Source of the DNA: Actinostola sp. cb2023
Taxonomy: Eukaryota > Cnidaria > Anthozoa > Actiniaria > Actinostolidae
Direction of reading: 5' to 3'
Assembly: GCA_033675265.1 (NCBI GenBank)
Contig: JAUJYZ010001192.1
Location: 31,001 to 95,000, forward strand
Length of the DNA: 64,000 bases
Part shown: positions 1 through 61,600 of the stretch, one piece after another
How the letters are laid out: each line of letters begins with the position of its first letter
How positions within the stretch are numbered: the stretch's first letter is position 1
Notes under the pieces: generated by a model
The model's input: the letters and a program-made list of their open reading frames with translations, nothing else
What the model was told of the DNA's origin: nothing
The model's database searches: none
Made by a program: the position numbers and the translations under genes

Positions 1-107
1 CCTCAAAGTCAATTAGATTCGACGCGGCAAAAGTTCGACGTTTGAACCGGGCCTAACTGACTGAAAATTATGACATTAAAATTAAAAATGTATGATGTTA
101 CCGTCGC

Positions 108-300
108 GTCACCGGTCTTTTCCCTAGTTGGCATGTGCGCTGTCTACAAAACGAGAGGCCCGCAGTTCGATCCTCGGTGACCTCACACACTTGTTTCGAC
201 TTCTCTCTAATCCGTGTAGCTTCAGCTCTAAATATTCGTAAAAAGGAGCACTGGTGGAGAGAGGGGAGTAAAGTGCGCACCGTCGGCCTCAAGTTTATTT
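108..300 (+). repeat. tRNA-derived SINE-like sequence
   Basis: Positions 108-114 (GTCACCG) can pair with 175-181 (CGGTGAC) like an acceptor stem, and between them lie an A-box-like stretch (ctagttggcatgtgc) and a B box (gttcgatcc). The body continues to about 300. A related 115-bp stretch without the tRNA head lies inverted at 2045-2160, so the two copies bracket exon 1 of the transporter. The anticodon arm is poor, so this is a SINE head and not a working tRNA gene. Confidence 0.55.
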
Positions 301-476
301 TTTATGTTTACTCTTACGATCTATGCTTACTTTACTAGGAAAAACACGTTTTCAAAGAAACAATTATATGTATGGACAGGGTCTAAGATCAAATCAACCT
401 TGGTCTTTTCATATCCCCATGCACGCACAGTTTACTGAAAGAAACTTGAAACAGTTAATTATGTTAATTAACTTAC

Positions 477-666
477 GCTAGCGAGCGCGTCCCACACTGG
501 TATTTTATCGATCTGTTCTTTCGTGACCGTGATGGCCTGGGTAGGATTAATGGTGAACCTTCCAGTAGGGATGGGACATTCACACGGGATTCCTTGATTC
601 TGCATCTCACGGTCACATTCATTGAACATCATACCACGAAGAAGCTCACAGAAGTTATCGTACGTA
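477..666 (-). CDS. GM2 activator-like (ML domain) protein, single internal exon
   Basis: On the - strand this 190-bp stretch is bounded by a good acceptor (ttgctatttcttacag, ending at 667) and a perfect donor (GTAAGT, 476-471). In one phase it reads 63 codons without a stop. The product is cysteine-rich, with CELLRGMMFNEC, then GIPCECPIPTGRFTI and a following stretch rich in I, V and T. The C-x-CP-(IF)-x3-G-x-(YF) pattern is the mark of GM2 activator proteins, which present ganglioside GM2 to lysosomal hexosaminidase A; the fold is the lipid-binding ML-type sandwich. The exon starts after one nucleotide of a split codon and ends in phase 0. Neighbouring exons were not found, and the downstream one would lie before position 1. 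It runs opposite to the transporter that starts at 1077. The family call rests on motif spacing only. Confidence 0.6.
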
Positions 667-827
667 CTGTAAGAAATAGCAAGAAACAGGAATTAAAAAA
701 CAATCAATTGCAAAGCGAAAACTGTCTTAGAAATCATAAAATGAACTTATTTGATTATGAACGATGTTAGGATTTGGAAATAGTGAAAATTAAACCAATT
801 CTATATGAGTGCAACAACAACAATCAG

Positions 828-1010
828 AGCCGTATACAGCACAGGGGTAGGGGGGAGGGGCAGTTCCCCCCTAGCAAGGCGAAAAAGAGAACTGTACTAT
901 TTTTATTTGTTTTTTGCTTTTTTATTTAAATATTATTTTTATTTTAAAATACGTACTGCCCCCCCCCCCCCCCCCCCCCCCCTTGAATTATGTACGGCCC
1001 TGGAGAGACT
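828..1010 (+). repeat. Repeat with C homopolymer, shared by both transporter copies
   Basis: A stretch running from gtatacagcacagggg through a C-run (about 959-982) to gtacggccctgg lies just upstream of exon 1. The same block occurs at 58430-58585 before exon 1 of copy B, also with a C-run. It was therefore present before the gene duplication. The ends form an imperfect inverted repeat, suggesting an old DNA-transposon remnant. Confidence 0.5.
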
Positions 1011-1076
1011 AGGGTAAAGTGTACTGTTGATGAAAGTGCATGACTTTGTTGTGTTTGACAAACAGTAAACCTCATC

Positions 1077-51201
<50,125 letters not shown>

Positions 51202-51260
51202 AATATTGCTAGTCAAGTATATAAACACGTCATATCGGCCAATAATTACTTCTACATTCA

Positions 51261-51705
51261 GGCCCCGTCCACACTAATCCGTTTTTGTAAACCTCCGTTT
51301 TCCTTTGACCGAAAACGGACAAAAAGATCTGCGTCCACACTAGCGTTTTCTCATCGTTTTCACACCGTCCACACTAGGGGATGAAGACGATGATCCAAAG
51401 CTGCGTTTTCGTCACCAGGGTCTGCTTGAACGTTTTTTCTGTTCAATACGCATGCTCCAGTAGCGCCAGCGATACTATCGGCTGAGTTGTGACGTAGAGG
51501 TTCTGAAAAGCTCCGTTTTGCCGTCCACACTAAAACGATAGACCTGCGTTCTCAAAAGTCTCCGCTTTGCAGAAAAGCGTTTTCGAGAACCTCCGTTTTC
51601 GTAGATAAACATCTCCGTTTTCGATCGTTTTAGTGTGGACGCTCGGTAAAAACGCATAAAAAAATATGCGTTTTCAAACGAAAACGGAGTAGTGTTGACG
51701 GGGCC
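51261..51705. mobile_element. 445-bp MITE, GGCCCCGTCCACACTA ends
   Basis: Ends ggccccgtccacactaatcc and gagtagtgttgacggggcc; interior rich in ccgttttc. It lies 60 bp after the transporter stop. A half copy is at 52550-52600. Confidence 0.8.
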
Positions 51706-51998
51706 GGGCCTCAGCCTTCCTGTTCGGCTATCGTCGTTAGGTCATATTCACCTTGAAAAGTACGTGTAGTGAGAATGAATGAATAATGAATGAACTTTAT
51801 TTACAGAGGGTAAAACACACGACAGTTACAATTAAAATAATTGTACTGATAACTCAGTCGCCCTCCAACAAAATTAACTAAAACTAATATATAAGAATCT
51901 ATTAAAAAACTAACTATATATAAAAAATTATAATAAATACCTAACTATATGCCTTTATAAAATTTTGAATATATATATATATTTAAAAAATCTATATA

Positions 51999-52267
51999 CA
52001 GTCGAACCTCCCGTAAACGACCACCCAAAATGTCAAGTTTTGTGGTCGCTTACCGGAGAGGTTGTCGCTTACACTGTATAGTGATTTGACTTGGAACTGG
52101 ACTTTTGGTATTTTGGAAAACTACTGGTCGCTTAGAAGAGGTGGTCGCTTACGAGAGGTTCCAACTATAGTGATTTGACTTGGAACTGAACTTTTGGTAT
52201 TTTGGAAAACTGGTCGCTTACGAGAGGTGGTCGCTTACGAAAGTGGTCGCAACCGCAGGTTCAACTG
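51999..52267. mobile_element. pogo/Tigger-like MITE
   Basis: CAGTCGAACCTCCCGTAAAC and ccgcaggttcaactg, TA on both sides; internal tandem ggtcgcttacgagaggt units. Confidence 0.75.
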
Positions 52268-53531
52268 TATATCAAAAAATATATATTTGTCTTGGCTTTT
52301 TCTTTTTCTTTCCTTATACACATTAATATTCATAATTATTATTATTGGGTTATTTTGGGATGGTTACTACTAGTGTTCTATTGTGTCTATTGTACATTAA
52401 TAAATTTTAAATAAATAAAGGAAAATAAACTACTTTTTTCCTTCTATCGCCTTTGTTGTCTGTTACCAACAACAAATCACCAAGGAAGATCAAGTTGACA
52501 AACAACAAAGGTATAAGCAAATGCGACAATGTAGGCTAAACCAACTGATCCGTTTTCGTTTGAAAACACATACTTTTTTATCCGTTTTTACCGAGCGTCA
52601 TAGGCAGCCCAACCATTGCTTTTGAGGCTACTAAATAATAAATATAACTACTAAATAATAAATATAAATACATTTATATTCGCGCGTCTTTTTATGGGTT
52701 TCCTGTGGTAGAGCGCGCAATACGTATTATATTGGGCTTCCTGTGTTTATTCAATATACACATATGCTGCGGGACGCGCGGGATGCGCACAGGGATCCCA
52801 ACATCATACATTACTATGCACATTACTATGCACTTACGATTTCATGGTGGCACATTTTATTTTGCATGGGATTGTAGGCATGTTTGATGAGTAAACTATT
52901 TTAAAATCGAAATAGAAATAATTTTTCCATTCTTGGATTATATATTTAAAACTTTGAACACAAATTCGAATCTTCATTTGAATAATCGAATAATCGAACG
53001 AAGATTCGATTATTGTTTTAGATCTTCAATTTTGTGTTCATGCGTGAAGTTCGTTGACTGTAAGTCACGCGACTCGGCTCCAAATCACGCAAACTGATGC
53101 ATTCGCAGCGATTCGCTCATGTTCGCTCTCGTGATGTGCAAGAGGTTGAGCTGAGGTCATGTTCTATTGTTTGCGTTGATAATCTTTGTAGATTCACGAG
53201 TATAGACAACGAATTCACCAGCCTGCGTAGCTTGGCGGTCTTAGGGGAAGGGGGAATACTACGAATTCACGAATATCGAACAAGTATTGGGGCTTGTCAC
53301 GCGTCACGTAAATTAGTTGCATTCACCGATATCACGAGAAATGATTTCAAGGTCACGATGATATTGTGTTACAAAAGTGAAAAGCCATCAATAATGACGC
53401 CGGTGCTCAATAAAATACCTGAATAAACAAGAGATTATAGGATTCTTGTGGTTTGCTACATCTTGCAGTTCTACTCAAGAAACAAGTCTTTAGTCATTGG
53501 CGACATCACTTCAAGGTACCGTAGACAACTT
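52268..53531. other. Intergenic stretch
   Basis: Half copies of elements seen elsewhere (52550-52600, 52690-52730). A 109-codon frame at 53097-53426 has no recognisable family. Otherwise nothing seen. Confidence 0.35.
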
Positions 53532-53624
53532 AGAGCAGATTTCGTATGACTGTGAAAAACCACGGCACACGGCACGGCACGGATTCGGCTCTTTCTCAGT
53601 ATATCACTATCCTGAATCTATCTG

Positions 53625-54440
53625 TGTACACTTGTCCATGTACACCCATATACACTGGACACTGTATGCACTTGTACATATACACTGGTCACTGTATGCA
53701 CTTGTATATATACACTGGTCACTGTATACACTTGTATATATACACTGGTCACTGTATACACTTGTATATATACACTGGTCACTGTATACACTTGTATATA
53801 TACACTGGTCACTGTATACACTTGTATATATACACTGGTCACTGTATACACTTGTATATATACACTGGACACTGTATGCACTTGTATATATACACTGGTC
53901 ACTGTATACACTTGTATATATACACTGGTCACTGTATACACTTGTATATATACACTGGACAATGTATGCACTTGTATATATACACTGCATGGACACTGTA
54001 TACACTTGTATATATACACTGGACACTGTATACACTTGTATATATACACTGGACAATGTATACACTTGTATATATACACTGGACACTGTATGCACTTGTA
54101 TATATACACTGGACACTGTATACACTTGTATATATACACTGGCCAATGTATACACTTGTATATATACACTGGCCAATGTATACACTTGTATATATACACT
54201 GGACACTGTATGCACTTGTATATATACACTGGTCACTGTATACACTTGTATATATACACTGGACACTGTATGCACTTGTATATATACACTGGACACTGTA
54301 TACACTTGTATATATACACTGGACACTGTATGCACTTGTATATATACACTGGACACTGTATGCACTTGTATATATACACTGGACACTGTATACACATGTA
54401 CATATACACTGTATACACTTGTATATATACACTGGACACT
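53625..54440. repeat. 30-bp minisatellite, left arm
   Basis: About 27 units of cactgtatacacttgtata plus tatacactgga. The 30-bp period keeps all six frames open. Confidence 0.95.
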
Positions 54441-55310
54441 TGTACATGGACACCTATACTCATATATACAGGGCTTTGAGACCCTGGCGTACACTACGTA
54501 CACCACGAACACCGAACACATGTATATATACACTGGACACATGTACATGAACACACACGAACACATGTATATATACACTGGACACTTGTACATGGACACC
54601 TATACTCATATACAGGGCTTTGAGACCCTGGCGTACACTACGTATGCCACGAACACTGAATACATGTATATATACACTGGACACCTGTACATGGACACAC
54701 ATGAACACTTGTATATATATACACTGGACACTTGTACATGGACACCTATACTCATATACAGGGCTTTGAGACCCTGGCGTACACTACATACGCCACGAAC
54801 ACCGAACACATGTATATATACACTGGACACCTGTACATGCACACACACGAACACATGTATATATACACATGGACACACATGAACACTTGTATATATACAC
54901 ATGGACACTTGTCTTGTACATGGACACACATGAACACTTGTATATGCATGTACACATGGACACTTGTACATGGACACACATGAACACTTGTATATATGCA
55001 CATGGACACTTGTACATGGACACACAGGAACACTTGTATATATGCACATGGACACTTGTACATGGACACACAGGAACACTTGTATATGTACACATGGACA
55101 CTTGTACATAGACACACATGAACACTTGTATATATGCACATGGACACTTGTACATGGACACACATGAACACTTGTATATTTGCACATGGACACTTGTGCA
55201 TGGACACACACGAACACTTGTATATGTACACATGGACACTTGTACATGGACACACATGAACACTTGTATATGTACACATGGACACTTGTACATGGACACA
55301 CATGAACACA
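54441..55310. repeat. Related minisatellite, about 48-130 bp units
   Basis: First three blocks of about 125 bp (cagggctttgagaccctggc), then about 10 units of roughly 46-48 bp (catggacacttgtacatgg, acacacatgaacacttg). Derived from the same ACACTTGTA core as the 30-bp array. Confidence 0.9.
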
Positions 55311-55838
55311 TAAGCTTAAGCTTATATATAGCGATATTTCATTTGAATTTTAAAAGTCAGCTTTTGTCATTCATTCGATTGGTTGTTGATTAACAAATTA
55401 AAAGAGCTTAAATTTTGTTTGGCACATTATCGCTATATACTATACACATGAACAGCAAGTTTCGATAATCCTTACGCCTTCCTACTTACGAATACAAGAC
55501 ATCTTTCGAATTTGCAATCCATTTACCGCTATACATATAGCTACACGTTTTAACTTGATGGTTTATGTTGCCTAGTACATGACTCTATATGGGGAATGGG
55601 CTCGAGATTGGCAGTGGGCCTGATCGGAGACTGGGACCCAGAATCTAATTCATTCCTTTTTACTATTTACTATTTTGTAAATGGACAACGTTTTTGAAAA
55701 CAGGTGTAGGTACATAATATTTATATGTATAGGTATATAAGTAAATAATTATATATTTCTTAGTAAAAATATAAGTCATAGCAATAGATTGCAAACAACT
55801 AAAAGTGTGAAATAACTTTAATTTATTATTTGTACTCT

Positions 55839-56107
55839 ACTGCGAAAATCCTTGTATCGCGACCTTTCGTTTTGTATAAACTTCGGCTGGATTTTGGATT
55901 TTTCTGTTCCGCCAATATTTTGTTGCACTAATTAGTACTAAATACAATACAAAACAATAGAAATATGTCACTATTTAGTACTTTAAATAATGCTGTTTAT
56001 GCTTGTACTCAAGAAATGGACATATATAGTGATTGTCGGAACAGAAAAACCCAATATCCAACTGAAGTTTTCAAAACGAAAGGTCGCGATACAAGGATTT
56101 TCGCAGT
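55839..56107. mobile_element. 269-bp hairpin MITE nested between the minisatellites
   Basis: ACTGCGAAAATCCTTGTATC is mirrored by the right end, arms of about 80 bp. Confidence 0.8.
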
Positions 56108-56218
56108 AATATATCGAGAAACCAACATAGTAATAACATTATATACATCAACTGATATTTTTGCACCAACGTCACGGATAATACATTAGTAGATTCCAAT
56201 GAACCTGGGCATTACTAA

Positions 56219-56955
56219 CTACACGCACAGTTTATATATACAAGTGCATACAGTGTCCAGTGTATATATACAAGTGTATACAGTGTCCAGTGTATATACA
56301 TGTATACAAGTGTATACAGTGTCCAGTGTATATATACAAGTGTATACAGTGTCCAGTGTATATATACAAGTGTATCCAGTGCCCAGTGTATATATACAAG
56401 TGCAGTACAGTGTCCAGTGTAATTTTATATACAAGTGCATACAGTGTCCAGTGTATATATACAAGTGTATACAGTGTCCAGTGTATATATACAAGTGCAT
56501 ACAGTGTCCAGTGTATATATACAAGTGTATACAGTGTCCAGTGTATATATACAAGTGCATACAGTGCTCAGTGTATATATACAAGTGTATACAGTGACCA
56601 GTGTATATATACAAGTGTATACAGTGTCCAGTGTATATATACAAGTGTATACAGTGTCCAGTGTATATATACAAGTGCATACAGTGTCCAGTGTATATAT
56701 ACAAGTGTATACAGTGTCCAGTGTATATATACAAGTGCATACAGTGTCCAGTGTATATATACAAGTGTATACAGTGTCCAGTGTATATATACAAGTGCAT
56801 ACAGTGCCCAGTGTATATATACAAGTGTATACAGTGACCAGTGTATATATACAAGTGTATACAGTGACCAGTGTATATATACAAGTGCATACAGTGTCCA
56901 GTGTATATATACAAGTGTATACAGTGTCCAGTGTATATATACAAGTGTATACACA
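56219..56955. repeat. 30-bp minisatellite, right arm (inverted)
   Basis: About 24 units of the complement of the left-arm unit (tgtatatatacaagtgtatac). Confidence 0.95.
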
Positions 56956-57838
56956 GGGGCGGATCCAGGGGGGGTGGATTGGGTGGCTAGCCACCCCCCT
57001 CTTTTTGTAAGTGTTCTAACACTCCCCCTCATGTTTCGCGTTATTACACGGATTAGGAGATACCCGGTTGTTCAGATGTTATATAAATACTGTTGTGTGA
57101 ACTTGCTTTAAACCTTATTATAATAAAATTGTCCCTTGAATTTGACAATTATTTTCAGCTCTCACAGCGATCATATGGAAACCACACTAGTGATCGCAGC
57201 TGAACACATTTTGGACGCGTATCCTAGCCTGAGCGATCGTAGCGATATGATGGAAATAAAACCAGCCTTGGTCAGAGCAGAGCACGATTCATAATTAATT
57301 AAAGGATTGTCTGAATCGATTCATCCATTAGCCTCCTTTGCAGCCGTTCTTTGTTTCGGGATCCCTGTGCTCCCCCAGGGATCCCGAAACAAAGAACGGC
57401 TGCAAAGGAGGCTATTCATCCATCGAAATTCTCCAGTGTTATACTATTTTCAATATGCATTTGTTTGCTGAGACAGTGTAGGAAGTAATTAGCGATACGC
57501 GTAAATCACAAATAACTGTTGGAGAACGCTGGAAATAGCAATTCCGAGCCTCTGGATTTCAGAATTTTCTGGGGGGGCATGCCCCCAAACCCCCCTAGCA
57601 CCTCACGCCTACGGCGCTCGCTACGCGTCTTCCCCACCGATTGGCCTCTGCTACGGCCCTGGTTCACTTTTGTGTAGCAGCAAAAAAGACTAGCTACGCT
57701 CCTGGCGTCAATCAGCACCTGGCCTGTACAATTATAATCAGTCGACTCTCTGATGAAGAAAATATGATGGAGAATATATACCTTGAAAGAGCTTTATGAT
57801 TATCCACCCCCCTTTGTAAAATCCTGGATCCGCCACTG
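56954..57838. mobile_element. hAT-like element inside the minisatellite
   Basis: Ends CAGGGGCGGATCCAGG and cctggatccgccactg, with ATACA on both sides; the minisatellite resumes right after. No transposase recognised. Contains the hairpin 57329-57413. Confidence 0.65.
57329..57413. mobile_element. 85-bp hairpin MITE with 10-bp target duplication
   Basis: TAGCCTCCTTTGCAGCCG is mirrored perfectly for 39 bp. ATTCATCCAT flanks both sides (57319-57328, 57414-57423). Same TAGCC-end group as 11306 and 58972. Confidence 0.85.
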
Positions 57839-58659
57839 ATACAGTGTCAGATATACAAGTGCATACAGTGTCCAGTGTATATATACAAGTGTATCCAGTG
57901 CCCAGTGTATATATACAAGTGCATACAGTGTCCAGTGTATATATACAAGTGCATACAGTGTCCAGTGTATATGGGTGTACATGGACAAGTGTACACAGAT
58001 AGATATACTGAGAAAGAGCCACGGATTCATTCGAAATTCTAAATCACCACGGTCACTGCACGGCACCTCCTAGACTTTTCATTCTGATAGCGAGCGACGA
58101 CTTTGAGCATGCACCTCCGTGCCGTAAGTTTTTCACAGTCATACGACACCTACTCTAATGTGAATTTTAAAATCATCACAACTGCTTCAGCGTGAGACTG
58201 CAGACCAGTTTAATCACGAGTTTCCAAAATAAACATTTTTACAGATCTGTTCAGCGTGTTGCTAGGCATTAATGTAATACAGACAATATTACGTCGACTT
58301 GGAACCATGCACACAAACTAAAGCTATGGAGCGCAGAGGAATTCAGAGTAGTCTGTCCGGGAAAAGTTAGGGCAGCAGCCGTTCTTAGTGTCGTCGTCAC
58401 GCAACGCTAAAATCGGCTGCGAGAGAGCAGGGTCGTACACAGCACAGGGGGGCAGTTGCCCCCCTAACAAGGCGAAAAAGATACCAAAAAGTACTGAGAA
58501 CTGTACTAATTTTATTTATTTGTTTTGCTGTAAAATACGTACTGCCCCCCCCCCCCCCCCCCCCCTTCAATTATGTACGGGCCTGGAGAGACTAGGGTAA
58601 AGTGTACTGTTGATGAAAGTGCATGACTTTGTTCTGTTTGACAAACAGTAAACCTCATC

Positions 58660-61600
58660 ATGGAAGATTGTGGTCTCACAAGAAGACCTGGCATGTCCGA
58701 GAATACGAGTACGCCTGACGATAGTACACCCCATGATAAAGAATCTATGGTGACGGAACCGAGCACCAATCCCGTTCAGCAGAGTGAGATGTCACGCATG
58801 CGCAAGCTAGCGGTGTTCTCTCTGACGGCGTTTGTTTATTTCTTGACTTGGAGCTGTGTGAACATGTGGTCACCATTCTTCCCTGGGGAGGTATGTATTT
58901 CTCTCGCAGTACAGTCTGATATGATAAATATCAGCATTATCCAATCAGCATAGGTCGGCATAGTATCCGGTTAGCCTCCTCCGCAGGCATCTCGTAAGAC
59001 TCGTTTTTCTCTCGGTTCGTTTTTCTCTATAAACGTGTCTTTGGGTTGCCTGTGCTACTGGCGGAGGGAGACTAGGCGCTAGGGCCAAGTTCCTCTCGGC
59101 CTTCGGCCTCGCTGGGACAGGGATCCCATCCGTCTCGGCCTTCGGCCTCCTTTCCGTTGGAGTTGCATGCGGAGGAGGCTAGTATCCGGTGTCCTATCCA
59201 GTCTTGTCTGGTGACTGTTTAGGGACCATTTATTATTTATGAGGGGGATGGGTGAGTAATTATTTTGAAGGGGAAGTTCTGCTACTGTTTCCTTGCTGGA
59301 CGAAAAGCCTTTGAGAAAGTACACCTATTTCAAAAAAGGTTGTCGGAGAGAAAGGCGATAGGAGATAGGAGAATGCTCATTCTAAGACCGAATTGGATTG
59401 TGGGCCTGCTTAAAGGGGCAGTGTCAAGCCATATGACCGCGTAAGCCTGGGTACGAAGAAGCGAGAAATAATAAAAGTCCACCGTGGACTTTTATTATTT
59501 TCGATGTTTTGAATCCGTTTCCATCGACCTTAATCATGTTTGTTCAAGCGTCTAATGGATCACTAGTAATAATTCAAAGCATGTTCTTCATTTTCAACAA
59601 TTCCTAGTGGAGATTATTTCATCTTAGAACTGACTTTGAAGCCGTTGAAAATAGTGTCGAACAGCCGTTGAGAGGCAGGTCGCCATCATCCTCGAGTGAA
59701 GAAAACCGAATTGTAAACCGGCAATTCTGGTCGATTGCGAAGGAATCTTGATCATCAATCGTAGGTGCAGTACTGTTCATGACTTTTGAAGAGAAAAACT
59801 CACGTAGAACTACTTGTAAACTCGGTGAGCTTCCCACCATCTACTTATGTGTTGGGCTTCCTGTGTTTTATTTGATCGGCCGTTGGAAAATGATATCGCC
59901 GTGAATTCACTTCTTGAATTCAGTCCTTTTGATACATTGAAGTTCTAAAATTGCTTTCTAAATAAAGATTAGTATCTACATGAGTTCTGTAGGTCATTTA
60001 TTTAGCGATTAGAACGGTTTTAGGGGGGTTTTGTAACTCGCTACCGGGCAAGGTAGGCTTCTCAACCGAGTGTTATTGTTTTGATTTTAATGCGCATGCG
60101 TGAGGCTTGACACTGCCCCTTTAAAAAGCGGCTCAAAGTTATTCCAATTTTATTAAACCAAACTGAAACTCGCCATCGAAGGTCTTCGCTTAGAGGGGAC
60201 GGCAATTGTCTCTGGAAAAATAGAATAATTGTGCATTGCTTTTAAACTGGCCCACAGTCTATGCACTCAGTCGGTCTTAGAATACCCTGCTAGCAGAGTT
60301 TCCTCTTTGGTCAATGGTTTTGTATTTATCTTTTGCTGTATAGGCTTTTGCTTCTGTTTCTTGATCGTCCGAGAGTAAACTCTGTTAGGATTCGCCACAT
60401 TTCTCGTTGAGCATGCGCGACGGTTTCTTCCAAATTCTTGGATGATAGAAACTGGTTTAAACCGGTTTACAGGCGCACGCATAAAATAAACATGTTTCAT
60501 CTGGCTATAAATGAGCCCACGGTATGCGTACGCAGAGTCTAATGAATTGCCGCTGGTTAGAATATTGAGCCTTCGTTACCAAACAAATATGGCGTACGTC
60601 CACTGATTCGAAATATTATTTTCGATATGGAGCTGTTGTTTCACGTAGAGGAATATTAGAGAAGCTGTCAATACATCAAGAACTGGCAATCAAGGTGGGA
60701 ATGTGTTTGGATGTTTACCAGTTTATACGGCGGTTCGAATAAAACATCGCAGTCAGTGGACAATCGTTTCCCAACTGGCAAATCCTCTAGCTATCGTTAT
60801 AACTCCTCTGAACTTATTAATTGCTGACCAAATAGAAGAATGTACAAATCTAGGAATAAAGTATTGTAAAAAAAAGACTTTATTGATTACCGTTAGTCAA
60901 CTATGCATTGTCGTCGCTACGCAACCCATGACGTAACCGTCGCGCATGCTCAACGAGAAATGTGGCGAATCCTGGCAGAGTTTACTCTCGGACGATCAAG
61001 AAACAGAAGCAAAAGCCTATACAGCAAAAGATCAATACAAAAGCATTGACCAAAGAGGAAACTCTGCTAGCAGGGTAGTCTTAGAATGACCATTTTCCTA
61101 TCTCCTATCGTCTTTCTCACCAACATCCTTTTTTTAAATAGGTATATATGTGTGAGGGAGGTTGTAAGGATTGACGCGCCTATGTATTCGATATGCGATA
61201 TACAGTAGAATCCCATATATAGCTCATATGAAACTCGCGCGCTGATTGGCTGAGAAGCAAACCGGATGAGAGGGAATTCAGCGTGGAATTCAACACTTTG
61301 AAAAGCTGAATTCAACGATATATAGGGATCCCGCGCTGAATTTTGTATTGAAGTTCGATTTTCGTCTTGGTTTCTCACCAAGAGAACAAATAAACATTGA
61401 GATTGCTTACAAAAGGAACAAACAAAAACATTTACAGACAGAAATATTAAATATTTGTTTTGCAAATGAGATTAAAATCAAGACATTTGAAAAGCTGAAT
61501 TCAATGAAAAAACAGGAAGCCCGCACTTTTGGTGTTGTTGGCTTTTCGCAAAACAACAACATTGAAAACAAAACAATCGTAATACGTATACCTTGCAAGC

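Larger units (their letters stand above)
53532..58156. mobile_element. 4.6-kb inverted element with minisatellite arms
   Basis: The ends read AGAGCAGATTTCGTATGACTG and, inverted, AGAGTAGGTGTCGTATGACTG, followed on both sides by tgaaaaac and cacggc-rich sequence, then ggctctttctcagtatatc and gtgtacacttgtccatgtac. TA occurs at both borders. Inside, the 30-bp array 53625-54440 (+) is mirrored by 56219-56955 and 57842-57985 (-). The ends are related to the GTCGTTTTCGTATGAGTGGGAA MITE family. Confidence 0.75.
59323..61144. mobile_element. 1.8-kb element with two nested insertions
   Basis: Inverted ends accTATTTcAAAAAAGG with gataggagatagga and cattctaagac at 59323-59390 and 61078-61144. The inner part gtgggcctgcttaaa / tttaaactggcccac matches across the nested elements. 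No transposase seen. Confidence 0.65.

Noticed and set aside
108..181. tRNA gene
   Set aside because: Acceptor stem pairs but the anticodon arm does not; a related repeat without the head lies at 2045-2160.
53497..57010. Frames of up to 461 codons with YIYTGHCIHL-type repeats on both strands
   Set aside because: The 30-bp and related minisatellites lack stops in many frames; the same DNA is open in several frames at once.
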